Of a DNA stretch of 64,000 nt, positions 27,307-36,860 are shown in pieces. Source of the stretch: Roseovarius lutimaris (GTDB lineage: Bacteria; Pseudomonadota; Alphaproteobacteria; Rhodobacterales; Rhodobacteraceae); the NCBI RefSeq assembly GCF_900115165.1, contig NZ_FOVP01000001.1, positions 124,001 through 188,000 on the forward strand, given 5' to 3'. The notes beneath the pieces are model-generated. The model had not been told where the DNA came from. It did not search any database and saw nothing but the letters and a program-made list of their open reading frames with translations. Position 1 is the stretch's first letter. Each line of letters starts with the position of its first letter. The position numbers and the translations under genes are program-made.

Positions 27307-29159
27307 AATGCCTGTCCAATCCCGATATAGAGTTCAAAATCCCGACCTGCGTCACCGTCCAGAGGCGTCGCAAGATCGACGCGCAACGGGCCGACGCCGG
27401 TCATGTAGCGCGCGCCGATCCCGGCCCCGCTATGCCATTCGCCCTTGCCGGTGCCAAACGAATCCTGGCCGACAAAGCCGGTATCGGCAAAGGTTACCGC
27501 CTGAATCGAGGTTGTCACATCTGCGCGTACCTCGCCAGAGAAGCCCATGAAAGAGCGCCCGCCGACGGTCACACCCGGCGACAGATCGACCCCTAGCGAT
27601 TGATAGGACTGGCCGCGCACAGTGCCGGCCCCGCCGGAATAAAACAGCATGTCAGCGGGCACTTCGCGGATATCTGCCCCGGCCACCGAGCCAAGTTGCG
27701 CGCGCGCGGCCAGTGTTACGCCGTCCGCCGCGCCAAAGCTGTGATAGGTGCGGGCATCGGCAAACAGGCGGGCGCCGCTGCCGCTGTCCTGTTCCAGCCC
27801 GACAAAAGGTTTCAGCGAGAGATCGACAAATTGGCCGGATTTGGCATTCAGGGCGTTGTCCCGGCGATCCCAGGTGGCGCGGAGTGGCAACAGCAAATGT
27901 TGCAGGCTGCGCGATCCAAGATCGTCTTCAATGTCGGAATAGAGATAAGAGATGCCGGCCTCGGCGGTGAGGGTCTTGGAAAAGACATGGCTGAAACCTC
28001 CACCGATTTCGATACTGCGCTCGCGATAATCGGGCTCGTTGTCTTCCTTGATGCTGGCCAGCAAGAACAGGCTTGTGTCGGGGGTAATGGTGGCGGGGCG
28101 CTCAAAGCGCCCTGACAGGCGAAAATCCTCGCCGCCCGAATTGCCGCCGATACCGCCGACCATCGCGTCAAACCGCAACCGTTCGGCCCCCCCCAGAAGG
28201 TTGCGATGCAGCCAGAACCCGGTCAGCGTCAGCCCTTCGAGCGAGGAGAGTTCCGCCCCGGCCCCGACGCGGCGGCGTTTGGCGTCAACCACGCGGGTGG
28301 TGATATCAAGCGTGCCGTCGGGGTTCGGGGTCTCGGCCTCGGTGACCACCACCGAGCGAAACGCACCGGTGCGGCGCAGACGCGCGGCCGATTTGTTCAG
28401 GGCCTCTGGCGAAAAGGTTTTGCCGGTGGGCAGCCCGGCAATGGCGCGGATCCGGGATTCGCGCACGCGACTGGCGCGTCTTGCAGGGGCGGGGGATTCG
28501 ATCTCGAACCTGCCAAAGCGCAGGCGCGGGCCGGGCGACAGCGCGATATCGGCATCAAGGGTCTTGTCGGCATGATCGGCGGTGATCGACTGGTCCGTGA
28601 TATCGGCCTTGGCGTGGCCCGCATCGCGCCAGGCGCTCACACCGCTGCGCGCGGCCTCTCCGATAAGGTCACCGCGGGCCCCCTTGCCGGTGGCAAACTT
28701 TTCAGGCAGCTCTGCATTGGGCGGCACGGGCGCCACGCGGGCAATGCCAAAGAGAAATTTGTCGTGCCGCTCCACAGTGATATCAATCTGGCGGATCTCG
28801 GCGGGCGCGCGCAGCGGCGGGATATTGGCGGCCTCTTTGCCATCGACGCGAATGGTGATCACGCCGCCGTAATAGCCTTCCGCATAAAGCACCCCGATCA
28901 GGCGGGCATAATCCGATTGCGCGGCGGCCAGAAGATCCTGCGCCGTGGAATCCTCGCGCGCGGCGGTGCTCAGGCTGAGCGAGGCGCTGCGCAGCCGGTC
29001 GGTAAACTTGTCCGAGGCATTGGGCGCCGTGAACGTAACCTCGGCCCCCTCTGCGCCAAATGGCAGGAGAGCGGTGAAAAGGGCGACGAAAAGCGAAGGT
29101 TTCAAATGTGATTCTGCCACGTTAAAGGGTTCACTGAGCATAGGTATGTATCGCATCAC
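27303..29159 (-). CDS. tamA: Translocation and assembly module outer-membrane protein TamA
   Basis: Omp85-family barrel protein partnering TamB, 618 residues. A signal segment (KPSLFVALFTALLPFGAEGA) is followed by three POTRA-like domains (about 45-290) and a 16-strand barrel that ends GIGQAF. The FxGRGxxL-type barrel motif region appears as GGSAGTVRGQSYQSLGVDLS-like GAGTVRGQSYQ. The start is ambiguous: GTG at 29159, ATG at 29156 or ATG at 29141, none with a strong ribosome site. It is transcribed first in the tamA-tamB pair. Confidence 0.93.
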   Translation of the reverse strand: MMRYIPMLSEPFNVAESHLKPSLFVALFTALLPFGAEGAEVTFTAPNASDKFTDRLRSASLSLSTAAREDSTAQDLLAAAQSDYARLIGVLYAEGYYGGVITIRVDGKEAANIPPLRAPAEIRQIDITVERHDKFLFGIARVAPVPPNAELPEKFATGKGARGDLIGEAARSGVSAWRDAGHAKADITDQSITADHADKTLDADIALSPGPRLRFGRFEIESPAPARRASRVRESRIRAIAGLPTGKTFSPEALNKSAARLRRTGAFRSVVVTEAETPNPDGTLDITTRVVDAKRRRVGAGAELSSLEGLTLTGFWLHRNLLGGAERLRFDAMVGGIGGNSGGEDFRLSGRFERPATITPDTSLFLLASIKEDNEPDYRERSIEIGGGFSHVFSKTLTAEAGISYLYSDIEDDLGSRSLQHLLLPLRATWDRRDNALNAKSGQFVDLSLKPFVGLEQDSGSGARLFADARTYHSFGAADGVTLAARAQLGSVAGADIREVPADMLFYSGGAGTVRGQSYQSLGVDLSPGVTVGGRSFMGFSGEVRADVTTSIQAVTFADTGFVGQDSFGTGKGEWHSGAGIGARYMTGVGPLRVDLATPLDGDAGRDFELYIGIGQAF

Positions 29160-29210
29160 AGCGGCGTGAAGGCCACCCGTGTTAACGACCTAGAGCGAAT
29201 GAGCGGAAAG

Positions 29211-32200
29211 TCACTCAGCCGGTTGAGAACTGCCAATAAGCTCGGCCTCAAGCGCTTTTTCGACGGCGCCGCGCGGTTTGGTAAAGCGCGCCAGAAGGTC
29301 ATAAAGCACCGGCGTGACAAACAGCATCAGCACGGTCGCCATGCTGAGGCCGGCCACGATCACCGTGCCCACCGCGATCCGGCTTTCGGCGCCCGCCCCG
29401 CTGGCCAGCACAAGCGGCAACGCCCCCAGAACCGTTGAAATTGCCGTCATCACGATCGGGCGTAACCGCAGCACAGAGGCCTCGATCACGGCGTCGCGCA
29501 CGGTGTAGCCCTCGTCGCGCAGCTGGTTGGCGAACTCGACGATCAGAATGCCGTTCTTCGAGATCAGCCCGATCAACAGGATGATGCCGATCTGGCTATA
29601 GACGTTGAGCGAGAGCCCCCCCAGGGCCATGGCATAAATAGCCCCCGCAACCCCGACAGGCACGGTCAGCATGATCACCAGCGGGTGAAGGAAGCTTTCG
29701 AATTGCGCGGCCAGAACAAGATAAACGATCAACAGCGCCAGGAGAAACACCACGCCAACCCCGCCGGAGGTATCCTTGTAGGTGCGCGATTGACCGTCAT
29801 AGCCAAGTTTGGCCTCGGGCGGCAGGATCTCGGCGGCGATGGTTTCAAGCTGGCCAAGCACCCCGCCAAGATCGGCGCCCGGTGCCAATGCGCCCGAAAG
29901 CTGAATCGAAGGCAGGCGGTCAAACCGGCGCAGCGAGGGGGCGGCGGCGTTTTCATTGACCGTCACAAGCGCGCCAAGCGGCACAAGGGTTTCACCGTCG
30001 CCCGCGCGCAGGAAGATATTCGATATATCCGAGGGCGTGCGCCGGTCGGCCTCTTCGGCCTGTACCAGAACGGGGTATTCGCGGCCCCGGCTGACGAAAG
30101 TGGTCACCTCGCGCGAGGCAAGCATGGTCTGCAAGGTGGCCGCGATCACATCGGCGGAAATGCCAAGGTCATCGGCGCGCACGCGGTCAATGCTGACGTC
30201 CAGCTGTGGCAGGTTCTGCTCGAAATTGATCTCGGGGTTGACCAGCCCCGCAACGCTCTCGGCGCGGGCCAAAAGCTCTATCGCCCACTCCTTGACGCTG
30301 TCGAAATCCGGCCCGCCAATCACCACCCGTACCGGGGTAGAGTTGCCGCGCAGCCCAAGCCCGGCCGGCGTGACAGGAAAACCGCGCGCAACCGTGACAT
30401 TGCCCATCTGTGGAGATATCTCATCCACAAGCTCCGAAATCGGGCGGTCGCGCTCTTCCCAGGGGGCAAGGCGATAGACCACGAAAGACCGCCAGGCGCG
30501 CCCGCCCCAGCCGGTGAAGGTAAAGACGGTTTCGATCTCACCCGATTGGCGCATCGGTTCAAGAATTTCCTCGACCTGCCGGGCGGCAATGTCGGAATGG
30601 GCCACGGTGCTGCCCTGAGGCGCGGTAAGCGGCACGAAACCAACGCCGCGATCCTCGCGCGGGGCCAGTTCACGCGGCAACCCGTCATAAAACAGCGCCG
30701 CGCCTGCGGTCAGCACAAAGGTCACCACCAACACCACCAGCGGCATGCCGATGGCCCGCACCAACAGCCCGCGATAAAGCCGAAGTACGGCCGAGGGGCG
30801 AATAGGCGTGTCAGCCGCAGAGGCCTTGCGAACCTTGCGGGCGCTCAGGATCTTGGCGGCAAGGGCAGGGCAGGCGGTCAGCGCCACAAAGGTCGAAATG
30901 CCAACCGTCCCCGCCATGACCCAGCCGAATTCGACAAAAAGCCGCCCGACCTGTCCGGGCATGAACGACAAGGGCACAAACACCGCGACCAGCGTGAGAG
31001 AGGTGGCAATCACCGCGAAGGTCACCTGTCGCGCGCCCTTGAGGCTTGCCACAAGCGGGGATTCCCCAAGCTCGATCCGGCGCTGGATGTTTTCCAGCAC
31101 CACGATGGCGTCATCCACCACAAGCCCGATCGCCAGAAGCAAGGCCAGAAGCGTCAGCGTATTGAGCGAAAATCCCCAGAGGCCGATCAGCATGAAACAC
31201 CCGATCAACGAAACCGGAATCGTGATCGCCGGGATAAGCGTGGCGCGAATGCTGCGCAAAAACAACAGGATGACTGTGATCACCAATGCCAGCGAAATGA
31301 ACAGCGCAATCACCACCTCGCGGATCGAGGCCCCTACAAAAAGCGCGTCATCAGAGCCGACGATGATCTGCATGCCCTCGGGCAGGCTGGTGTTGAGCAA
31401 TTTGATCTCGGCGCGCACGGCCTTGGAAATCGCCAGCGTGTTCGATTGGCTCTGGCGCAGAACGGCGACACCGACGGCATCCTTGCCATTGGTGCGCACG
31501 ATGGTGCTGTCATCGGCAACACCGGGCGCGATACGCGCCACATCGCCAAGGCGCACCGGGTAGCCCGCGACCCGGTCAAGCACGATCTCGCGGAAATCCT
31601 CGATGCTGCTCATGCGGCTGTTGAGGCGCACAGAAAGCTGGCGATTATAGGATTCGACCTCGCCGGCGGGAAGCTCGATGTTGTTGCGCCTGAGCGCCGC
31701 CTCGATATCCGACACCGCAAGATTGCGGGCCGCAAGGGCGCGCCGGTCTATCCAGATGCGCACCGCGAAGGGGCGCGCGCCATAGATATCGACATTGGCC
31801 ACCCCGTCGAGCGTGGCAATGCGATCGACCACGAAACGGTCGATGTAATCTGTGATCTCGGCGGTGGTCATCCGGTCCGAGGTGATGGCAAGGCGCATCA
31901 CCGGGTCGGCATCGGCATCGCTTTTGACGACCTGCGGCTCGTCCGCCTCTTCGGGAAGGTCGCCGCGCACGCGGCCAACCGCGTCGCGCACATCATTGGC
32001 GGCGACGTCGATATCGGTGCCGCTGTCAAACTCGATGGTAACCCGCGAGCGGCCCTGACGGCTCTCGGAGCTGATCGAGCGGATGCCCGAGATTGAGGCA
32101 ATCGCGCCCTCAATGGTCTCGGTCAGGTCGGTATCAATCACCTCGGGCGCGGCGCCGACATAGGTGGTTGTAACGGTGACCACCGCATTGTCCACATCGG

Positions 32201-32312
32201 GCAATTCACGCACCGGCACCGAGCGTAGCGCGGCGAACCCGAAGATCACGATCAACAGGCTGACCACGGCGGCCAGAACCGGGCGGCGGACTGAAATATC
32301 CGAGAGGGTCAT
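29211..32312 (-). CDS. RND efflux transporter permease (AcrB/MexB-like)
   Basis: Inner-membrane proton-driven efflux pump, 1033 residues, the usual length for hydrophobe/amphiphile RND pumps. Twelve membrane helices with two large periplasmic loops can be seen. The proton-relay motif GLVVDDAIVVLEN is in helix 4 and a second conserved block (GLISKNGILIVEFANQ) in helix 10. The N-terminus SDISVRRPVLAAVVSLL is typical. It overlaps the adaptor gene by 4 bases. No outer-membrane TolC-type partner is adjacent, so a channel encoded elsewhere is probably used. Substrates are unknown. Confidence 0.95.
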   Translation of the reverse strand: MTLSDISVRRPVLAAVVSLLIVIFGFAALRSVPVRELPDVDNAVVTVTTTYVGAAPEVIDTDLTETIEGAIASISGIRSISSESRQGRSRVTIEFDSGTDIDVAANDVRDAVGRVRGDLPEEADEPQVVKSDADADPVMRLAITSDRMTTAEITDYIDRFVVDRIATLDGVANVDIYGARPFAVRIWIDRRALAARNLAVSDIEAALRRNNIELPAGEVESYNRQLSVRLNSRMSSIEDFREIVLDRVAGYPVRLGDVARIAPGVADDSTIVRTNGKDAVGVAVLRQSQSNTLAISKAVRAEIKLLNTSLPEGMQIIVGSDDALFVGASIREVVIALFISLALVITVILLFLRSIRATLIPAITIPVSLIGCFMLIGLWGFSLNTLTLLALLLAIGLVVDDAIVVLENIQRRIELGESPLVASLKGARQVTFAVIATSLTLVAVFVPLSFMPGQVGRLFVEFGWVMAGTVGISTFVALTACPALAAKILSARKVRKASAADTPIRPSAVLRLYRGLLVRAIGMPLVVLVVTFVLTAGAALFYDGLPRELAPREDRGVGFVPLTAPQGSTVAHSDIAARQVEEILEPMRQSGEIETVFTFTGWGGRAWRSFVVYRLAPWEERDRPISELVDEISPQMGNVTVARGFPVTPAGLGLRGNSTPVRVVIGGPDFDSVKEWAIELLARAESVAGLVNPEINFEQNLPQLDVSIDRVRADDLGISADVIAATLQTMLASREVTTFVSRGREYPVLVQAEEADRRTPSDISNIFLRAGDGETLVPLGALVTVNENAAAPSLRRFDRLPSIQLSGALAPGADLGGVLGQLETIAAEILPPEAKLGYDGQSRTYKDTSGGVGVVFLLALLIVYLVLAAQFESFLHPLVIMLTVPVGVAGAIYAMALGGLSLNVYSQIGIILLIGLISKNGILIVEFANQLRDEGYTVRDAVIEASVLRLRPIVMTAISTVLGALPLVLASGAGAESRIAVGTVIVAGLSMATVLMLFVTPVLYDLLARFTKPRGAVEKALEAELIGSSQPAE

Positions 32313-33421
32313 GTCGCTTCTTCCGGCGTTCCGGCGTCGGATTTGGCGGTTGCGCCTTTATCCTCGCCCTTGATCTTGAGGTCGCTGCCGGGGCGGACCC
32401 GTTGCAGCCCGCGAATGATCACCGCCTCGCCAATGGCCAAGCCCGAGGTCACGGCGATCACACCATCGAGCCGCTGCCCGGTTTCCACCACGCGGCGCGC
32501 GGCCTTGCCATTCTCATTGACGAAAACATAGGTTTCGGCGGCCTGAAAGATGATCGCCTCTTCGGGCACGACAAGCGCCTCGGCCTGTGACAGGATCAGC
32601 TTGAGCGACAGGAACATGCCCGCAGGCAGGGTGCTGTCGGGGTTGGGGATAAGGGCACGGGTGCGAAAGGCGCGGCTGACCGGATCAATCCGGTTGTCGA
32701 CCGCGGCAATCGTGCCGGTAAATTCGCGGCCCGGAAAGGCGGCGCTGACCGCGCTTAGGGTTTGCCCGCGCGAGACCTGTGCAAAGACGGTTTCCGGCAG
32801 CGAGAATTCAACCTCGATTTCACTCAGATCATCCAGCCGGGTCAAAACCTGGCCTTCGGATACCCGCGCGCCGACGTCGTAATTGGTCAGACCGACAACA
32901 CCGGCAAAGGGCGCCTTGATCAGCCGGTCTTCGAGGCGGCGGCGGGTGCGTTCAACCTCGGCGGTGGCCTCGGCCAGGCGGGCGGTCGCCTCTTCCTGGC
33001 TGGCCTGCGAGACGGCATTGGTCAGGCGCAGCTGGCGGATGCGCTCGACGCTCTGGCGCCGCTCGGTCAGGATCGCCTCGGCCTCGACCAGATCGGCGCG
33101 TTGAATGGTATCGTCAAGCCGCGCCAGAATATCGCCCTGTTGCACCTTTGCGCCCGGCTCGATCGCAAGCTCGACCAGGCGGCCATCGACCTCGGGGACA
33201 ATCTCGATGGATTGCAGCGCGCGGGTGGTGCCAACCGCCTCGATGGTCTGCTGCAAAAGCCGGGTTTCGGCCACGGCAAGTTCGACCGTCACCGGGCGCG
33301 CACCGTTTGATGGGCCCTCGGCCACGGCATCGGGGGCGAGGTAGATCTTATAGCCTTCAAACCCGCCATAGGCGGTGCCCGCAAGCAGGCAAAGCAGCAA
33401 GAGTTGTTTCCAGACCGACAT
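32309..33421 (-). CDS. RND efflux periplasmic adaptor subunit
   Basis: Membrane fusion protein linking the RND pump to an outer-membrane channel, about 370 residues. An N-terminal anchor (MSVWKQLLLLCLLAGTAYGG) is followed by a lipoyl half-motif (VDGRLVELAIEPGAKVQQGDIL, in part), a helical hairpin (RRQSVERIRQLRLTNAVSQ), a second lipoyl half (IKAPFAGVVGL) and a beta-barrel. The ATG at 33421 gives the sensible anchor; 25 codons further upstream another ATG exists but adds a non-signal stretch. It is the first gene of the efflux operon. Confidence 0.93.
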   Translation of the reverse strand: MSVWKQLLLLCLLAGTAYGGFEGYKIYLAPDAVAEGPSNGARPVTVELAVAETRLLQQTIEAVGTTRALQSIEIVPEVDGRLVELAIEPGAKVQQGDILARLDDTIQRADLVEAEAILTERRQSVERIRQLRLTNAVSQASQEEATARLAEATAEVERTRRRLEDRLIKAPFAGVVGLTNYDVGARVSEGQVLTRLDDLSEIEVEFSLPETVFAQVSRGQTLSAVSAAFPGREFTGTIAAVDNRIDPVSRAFRTRALIPNPDSTLPAGMFLSLKLILSQAEALVVPEEAIIFQAAETYVFVNENGKAARRVVETGQRLDGVIAVTSGLAIGEAVIIRGLQRVRPGSDLKIKGEDKGATAKSDAGTPEEAT

Positions 33422-33553
33422 GTATTCCGCGACCCCATTCACCAAATCACAGCCCTTTGCGAACAGGGATGTGGTTGACGCAGTATAAGTGATCAAGAAG
33501 CTATAGTAAGTCTGGCGAAAGGCAACTCTTTGTGAAGGGGCGGTCGGCGTCGC

Positions 33554-36112
33554 TCAGGCCGCCCGGTGGCGCGCCGCAAGATGGGCCATGGTGTCGGCCC
33601 ACAGCTTTGGCAAATCCTTCAAAAGCTGCGTGGCCATGTCACGCTCGCCCTGCCGAAGCGCCGTTTCAGCCTGTTCCAGCAACGCCTGCAAGGCGATGGC
33701 GCCGGTGGTGGCGGCAGAACCCGCAAGGCCATGCAGACGGTTGGCGACTTCTTCGGGGGGCAGGCTGTGCAGGCTGTCGAGTTGGTCAAGGATCTGTGTG
33801 CCCTCGGCCTTGAACCGATCAAGCAGGCCGATGATGCTGGCCGGGGGCAGGGTGTTGCCAAGCTGGGACAGCAGGCTGTTGTCGACGCAAATCACCCTGT
33901 CATCCGGCTGCGCCGGTGACGAAATATCGGCCAGAAGGTCGCGCAGGGTCGCCCGGCGCAGGGGTTTGGTTTCCACACCGTCCATACCGGCCGCGCGCAA
34001 CTCCACCGCCTTTTCGGCACTGGAATGGGCGGTCAGGGCCATGATCCGGGTGGTGCAAGAGGCGCCATTTCCCGCGCGGATGCGGCGCGTGGCCTCAATA
34101 CCGTCCATGCGCGGCATGTTGATGTCCATCAGGATCAGGTCATAGGCCTTTTGATCCGCAAGCGCCACGCCATCAAGACCATCACAGGCCAGCGTGACGC
34201 GGTGGCCATCATTCTTCAGCATCGTCTCGATCACCAAGCGGTTGTTGGCGTTGTCCTCGACCACCAGCACATCAAGCGGCGCGACAGCGGCGAGGGGGGC
34301 ATCGGGCCTCGGGGCCGCAGGGGGGGCGCTCTGTTGCGCGGGCAGCGGGATACAGGCCCAGAACAGGCTGCCTTCGCCCGGCTCACTTTCGGCGCCTATA
34401 TCACCGCCCATCAGGGTGACCAGATGGCGCGCGATCCCAAGCCCAAGGCCGGTGCCTTCGGGCTGGGTGCTGTCGACAGAGCCGACACGCACAAAATCAT
34501 CGAAAATGCCGGGCAGGTTGTCTTCGCTGATGCCGATACCGGTATCGCTGACCTGAAATTCGACGATTGAGACGCCGTTGGGCGACGTCCCGGTGCGGGC
34601 CGCCTCAATCGTGATCCGGCCGTTTTCGGTAAACTTGATCGCGTTCGACACCAGATTGAGCAGCACCTGATAAATCCGGCCACGATCGCCCTCGACACGG
34701 CCAATGCCACCCGTCGCGATCAAAAGCTCAAGCCGGTTGTTTTGCGCCTGCGCCAGAGCCTGTTGGTTCTCGACCAGCTCGCGCAGCAGGTCATCAAGAT
34801 CGAAGGCGGCGATGCGCAGGGCCATCTTGCCCGCCTCGGCCTGGGTCATGTCAAGGGCATCGGATATCTGCGTCAGCAACATCTGCCCGGAGGATTTCAT
34901 GACCCTGGCATAGCGTTTCTGCTCGCTGCTGAGCCCTGTGTCATCCATGAGATCAAGCGCGCCCAGGATACCGTGCAGGGGGGTGCGCATTTCATGGCTG
35001 ATCATGCCAAGAAAGCGCGCCTTGGCCCGCTCCCCGGACAGGGCGCGGTCGCGGGCCGAGACGATTTCGGCCTCAGCGGCAAGCCGCTCGGACAGATCGC
35101 GCACAAAGCAGATGCAAACCGACATTTCACCGCGCCGGGCAATATCGGCAGAGATTTCCGCCGGAAATTCACGCCCGTCCAGGCTTCGCACGACAAGATC
35201 GTCAAACCGTTTCGAGCCGCGGTCGCATTCCGCCATCAGCATCTTGCCGGTAAGCGGTGTCATGCTGCCGTCCGGGTCTGTGCGAAACAGAAAATTACTG
35301 ATGGGAACAGCGGATTTGTCGGTGCGAGGCAGGGCAAACATACGATCGGCCGCGCCGTTGGTATCCTGCACCTCGCCCGAGGGGTCGACCACCAGAATGC
35401 CGTCTTGTGACGTGTTCAGGATGGTCGTCAGGCGGTTGGTGGTGGCACGGCTTTCTTCGGCCTGTCTGCGCGAATCCTCATACAGGCGCCACACAAGCAA
35501 AAGCGCAAGGAAAAGCGCGCTGACCATCAAAATCGCCAGTACGGTCAGGGTGATGATCTGATGGGTGAGGGCGTTTCGTTCGCCATCGGCGCGCGCCGCA
35601 CCGGCGGTGATTCCGGCAATCGCGATGTCGCGGATCGGTGTGGTCATGCTGGTCACAAGCGACAGGATGTGACCGCGCGCCTCAAGCACGCCCCGGTCAT
35701 CGCCGTCGATGATCACCACCATCTGATCCAACAGCCCGAACAGCGCCTGAACGTCCGCCTCGACATTTGTTTCGACCAGAATACTGCGATAAACCGCAGC
35801 ATTCTTAAGGGTCATCACCCGGCTGTAAAACAAATCAAAGCGTTGACGCAGCCTATCAAAATCGGGGTCTTCGGCTATCGCCATGCGGTCAAGCTCGGAA
35901 ATCAGCTTGAGTTGATCCACTTCGATCTGGGACATCGTCCAATAAACGCCGTCCTGACTTGCGGTGCTGTATCGATCGAGTTTTTCAAAGACCGCATTGA
36001 TCAGAACCGAGGCCGCAATCAGGCACAGCGCGGCAACCGCGCTTAGCGCGGTGAGTTGTACGCGGCGGCTTGAAACAAAGCTCAGGACGTTTTCGGCAGG
36101 CATTGCGATCAT
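33554..36112 (-). CDS. Hybrid sensor histidine kinase with PAS, receiver and HPt domains
   Basis: Inner-membrane sensor of 852 residues. Two membrane helices (about 20-40 and 185-210) flank a periplasmic helical sensor. A PAS domain lies at about 223-340, the dimerisation histidine at 373 (ISHEMRTPL), the ATPase N, G1 and G2 boxes at about 490-580 (NLVSNAIKF, DTGIGIS, GTGLGLGI), a receiver with aspartate 663 (LMDINMPRMDG) and a C-terminal HPt with histidine 794 (RLHGLAGSA). This is a complete ArcB/BarA-type phosphorelay chain. The next gene upstream encodes a periplasmic protein and a LuxR-type regulator is divergent, so signalling to that regulator is the best guess. Confidence 0.93.
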   Translation of the reverse strand: MIAMPAENVLSFVSSRRVQLTALSAVAALCLIAASVLINAVFEKLDRYSTASQDGVYWTMSQIEVDQLKLISELDRMAIAEDPDFDRLRQRFDLFYSRVMTLKNAAVYRSILVETNVEADVQALFGLLDQMVVIIDGDDRGVLEARGHILSLVTSMTTPIRDIAIAGITAGAARADGERNALTHQIITLTVLAILMVSALFLALLLVWRLYEDSRRQAEESRATTNRLTTILNTSQDGILVVDPSGEVQDTNGAADRMFALPRTDKSAVPISNFLFRTDPDGSMTPLTGKMLMAECDRGSKRFDDLVVRSLDGREFPAEISADIARRGEMSVCICFVRDLSERLAAEAEIVSARDRALSGERAKARFLGMISHEMRTPLHGILGALDLMDDTGLSSEQKRYARVMKSSGQMLLTQISDALDMTQAEAGKMALRIAAFDLDDLLRELVENQQALAQAQNNRLELLIATGGIGRVEGDRGRIYQVLLNLVSNAIKFTENGRITIEAARTGTSPNGVSIVEFQVSDTGIGISEDNLPGIFDDFVRVGSVDSTQPEGTGLGLGIARHLVTLMGGDIGAESEPGEGSLFWACIPLPAQQSAPPAAPRPDAPLAAVAPLDVLVVEDNANNRLVIETMLKNDGHRVTLACDGLDGVALADQKAYDLILMDINMPRMDGIEATRRIRAGNGASCTTRIMALTAHSSAEKAVELRAAGMDGVETKPLRRATLRDLLADISSPAQPDDRVICVDNSLLSQLGNTLPPASIIGLLDRFKAEGTQILDQLDSLHSLPPEEVANRLHGLAGSAATTGAIALQALLEQAETALRQGERDMATQLLKDLPKLWADTMAHLAARHRAA

Positions 36113-36155
36113 CCGCTCCGGGTATCGGGCCCTTTCGGGGGGGGCAGGAATAGTG

Positions 36156-36665
36156 TTACCGGATCGCGGTCATCCGGTCGAGTTGCCAGATGCTGCGTGA
36201 ATAGATTGTCTCGGTTCGATAATCGGCGTTGGCATCATAATTGTAGATCACCCACAAAGGCCCGTTGTCGCGCAGCTTCATCGGCTTTCCGTTGCGCTCA
36301 TAGGCGATAATCGGGGTGTCCCTGGTCAGATCCTCAACCGAGAGCGTGATGGCGTAATCATTCACCGCCTTCATTTCGAGTTCTTCTGCCTCAATATCAA
36401 AATGCTCAAGCAGGGCCAGAACCGGCACGCCGGTGAACTGCTGTGTGCCGCTTGTCCAGATTGTGGTGGTTTTATAGGAAATCGCAGGAAGTGCGCGTAA
36501 ATCCTGTTCGCTCAGGGGGATGACCCTGGCGCGGCCATCCTGATCGTGAGGCACAGAGACGGTCAGGATCACGGGTGGATTTTCCGATGCAAAGCCAATG
36601 CCTTGCGCGGCGACGCTTGCAAGACACACCACGCCCAGGCCGGATAGGAATACACGTTTTTTCAT
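36156..36665 (-). CDS. Periplasmic protein with molybdopterin-oxidoreductase-like fold, no Mo ligand
   Basis: A 169-residue exported protein with a signal peptide ending near AAQGIGFAS. The mature part (EQDLRALPAISYKTTTIW, FTGVPVLALLEHFDIE, AVNDYAITLSVEDL, RDNGPLWVIYNYD) matches small proteins annotated as molybdopterin-dependent oxidoreductase-like (SUOX fold). The mature chain has no cysteine, so the conserved Mo-ligating cysteine of real sulfite oxidases is absent. It lies 43 bases before the hybrid kinase on the same strand. A sensory or binding role for the kinase is plausible but inferred. Confidence 0.7.
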   Translation of the reverse strand: MKKRVFLSGLGVVCLASVAAQGIGFASENPPVILTVSVPHDQDGRARVIPLSEQDLRALPAISYKTTTIWTSGTQQFTGVPVLALLEHFDIEAEELEMKAVNDYAITLSVEDLTRDTPIIAYERNGKPMKLRDNGPLWVIYNYDANADYRTETIYSRSIWQLDRMTAIR

Positions 36666-36724
36666 GTCAGCCCCTTTTTGCGAAACCAGATCCCATAATG
36701 GAGGTCAGCGATTTCAAATCCATG

Positions 36725-36746
36725 CCCCTATGCACCTGGGTAGGGG
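36725..36746. promoter_or_regulatory. Inverted repeat in the divergent intergenic region
   Basis: CCCCTA and TAGGGG are separated by 10 bases, 115 bases before the LuxR-type gene. A second inverted repeat (ATACT...AGTAT) follows at 36753-36768. The location between the divergent sensor and regulator genes fits an operator. The binding protein is unknown; the neighbouring LuxR-type regulator is a candidate. Confidence 0.3.
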
Positions 36747-36860
36747 ATTTATATACTCATGAAAGTATTTCTGGGGTTAACGGCAAAAACATTATGAGCG
36801 ATTATCGCTTTTCCTGTCTTCGGTAAGTTAAGAGCATCGACGCGTTCAAAGGTTGAATAA

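Noticed and set aside
29685-32096. 803-codon open frame antisense to the RND permease gene
   Set aside because: It is the high-GC complement of a certain gene, has a histidine/arginine-rich composition and no family pattern.
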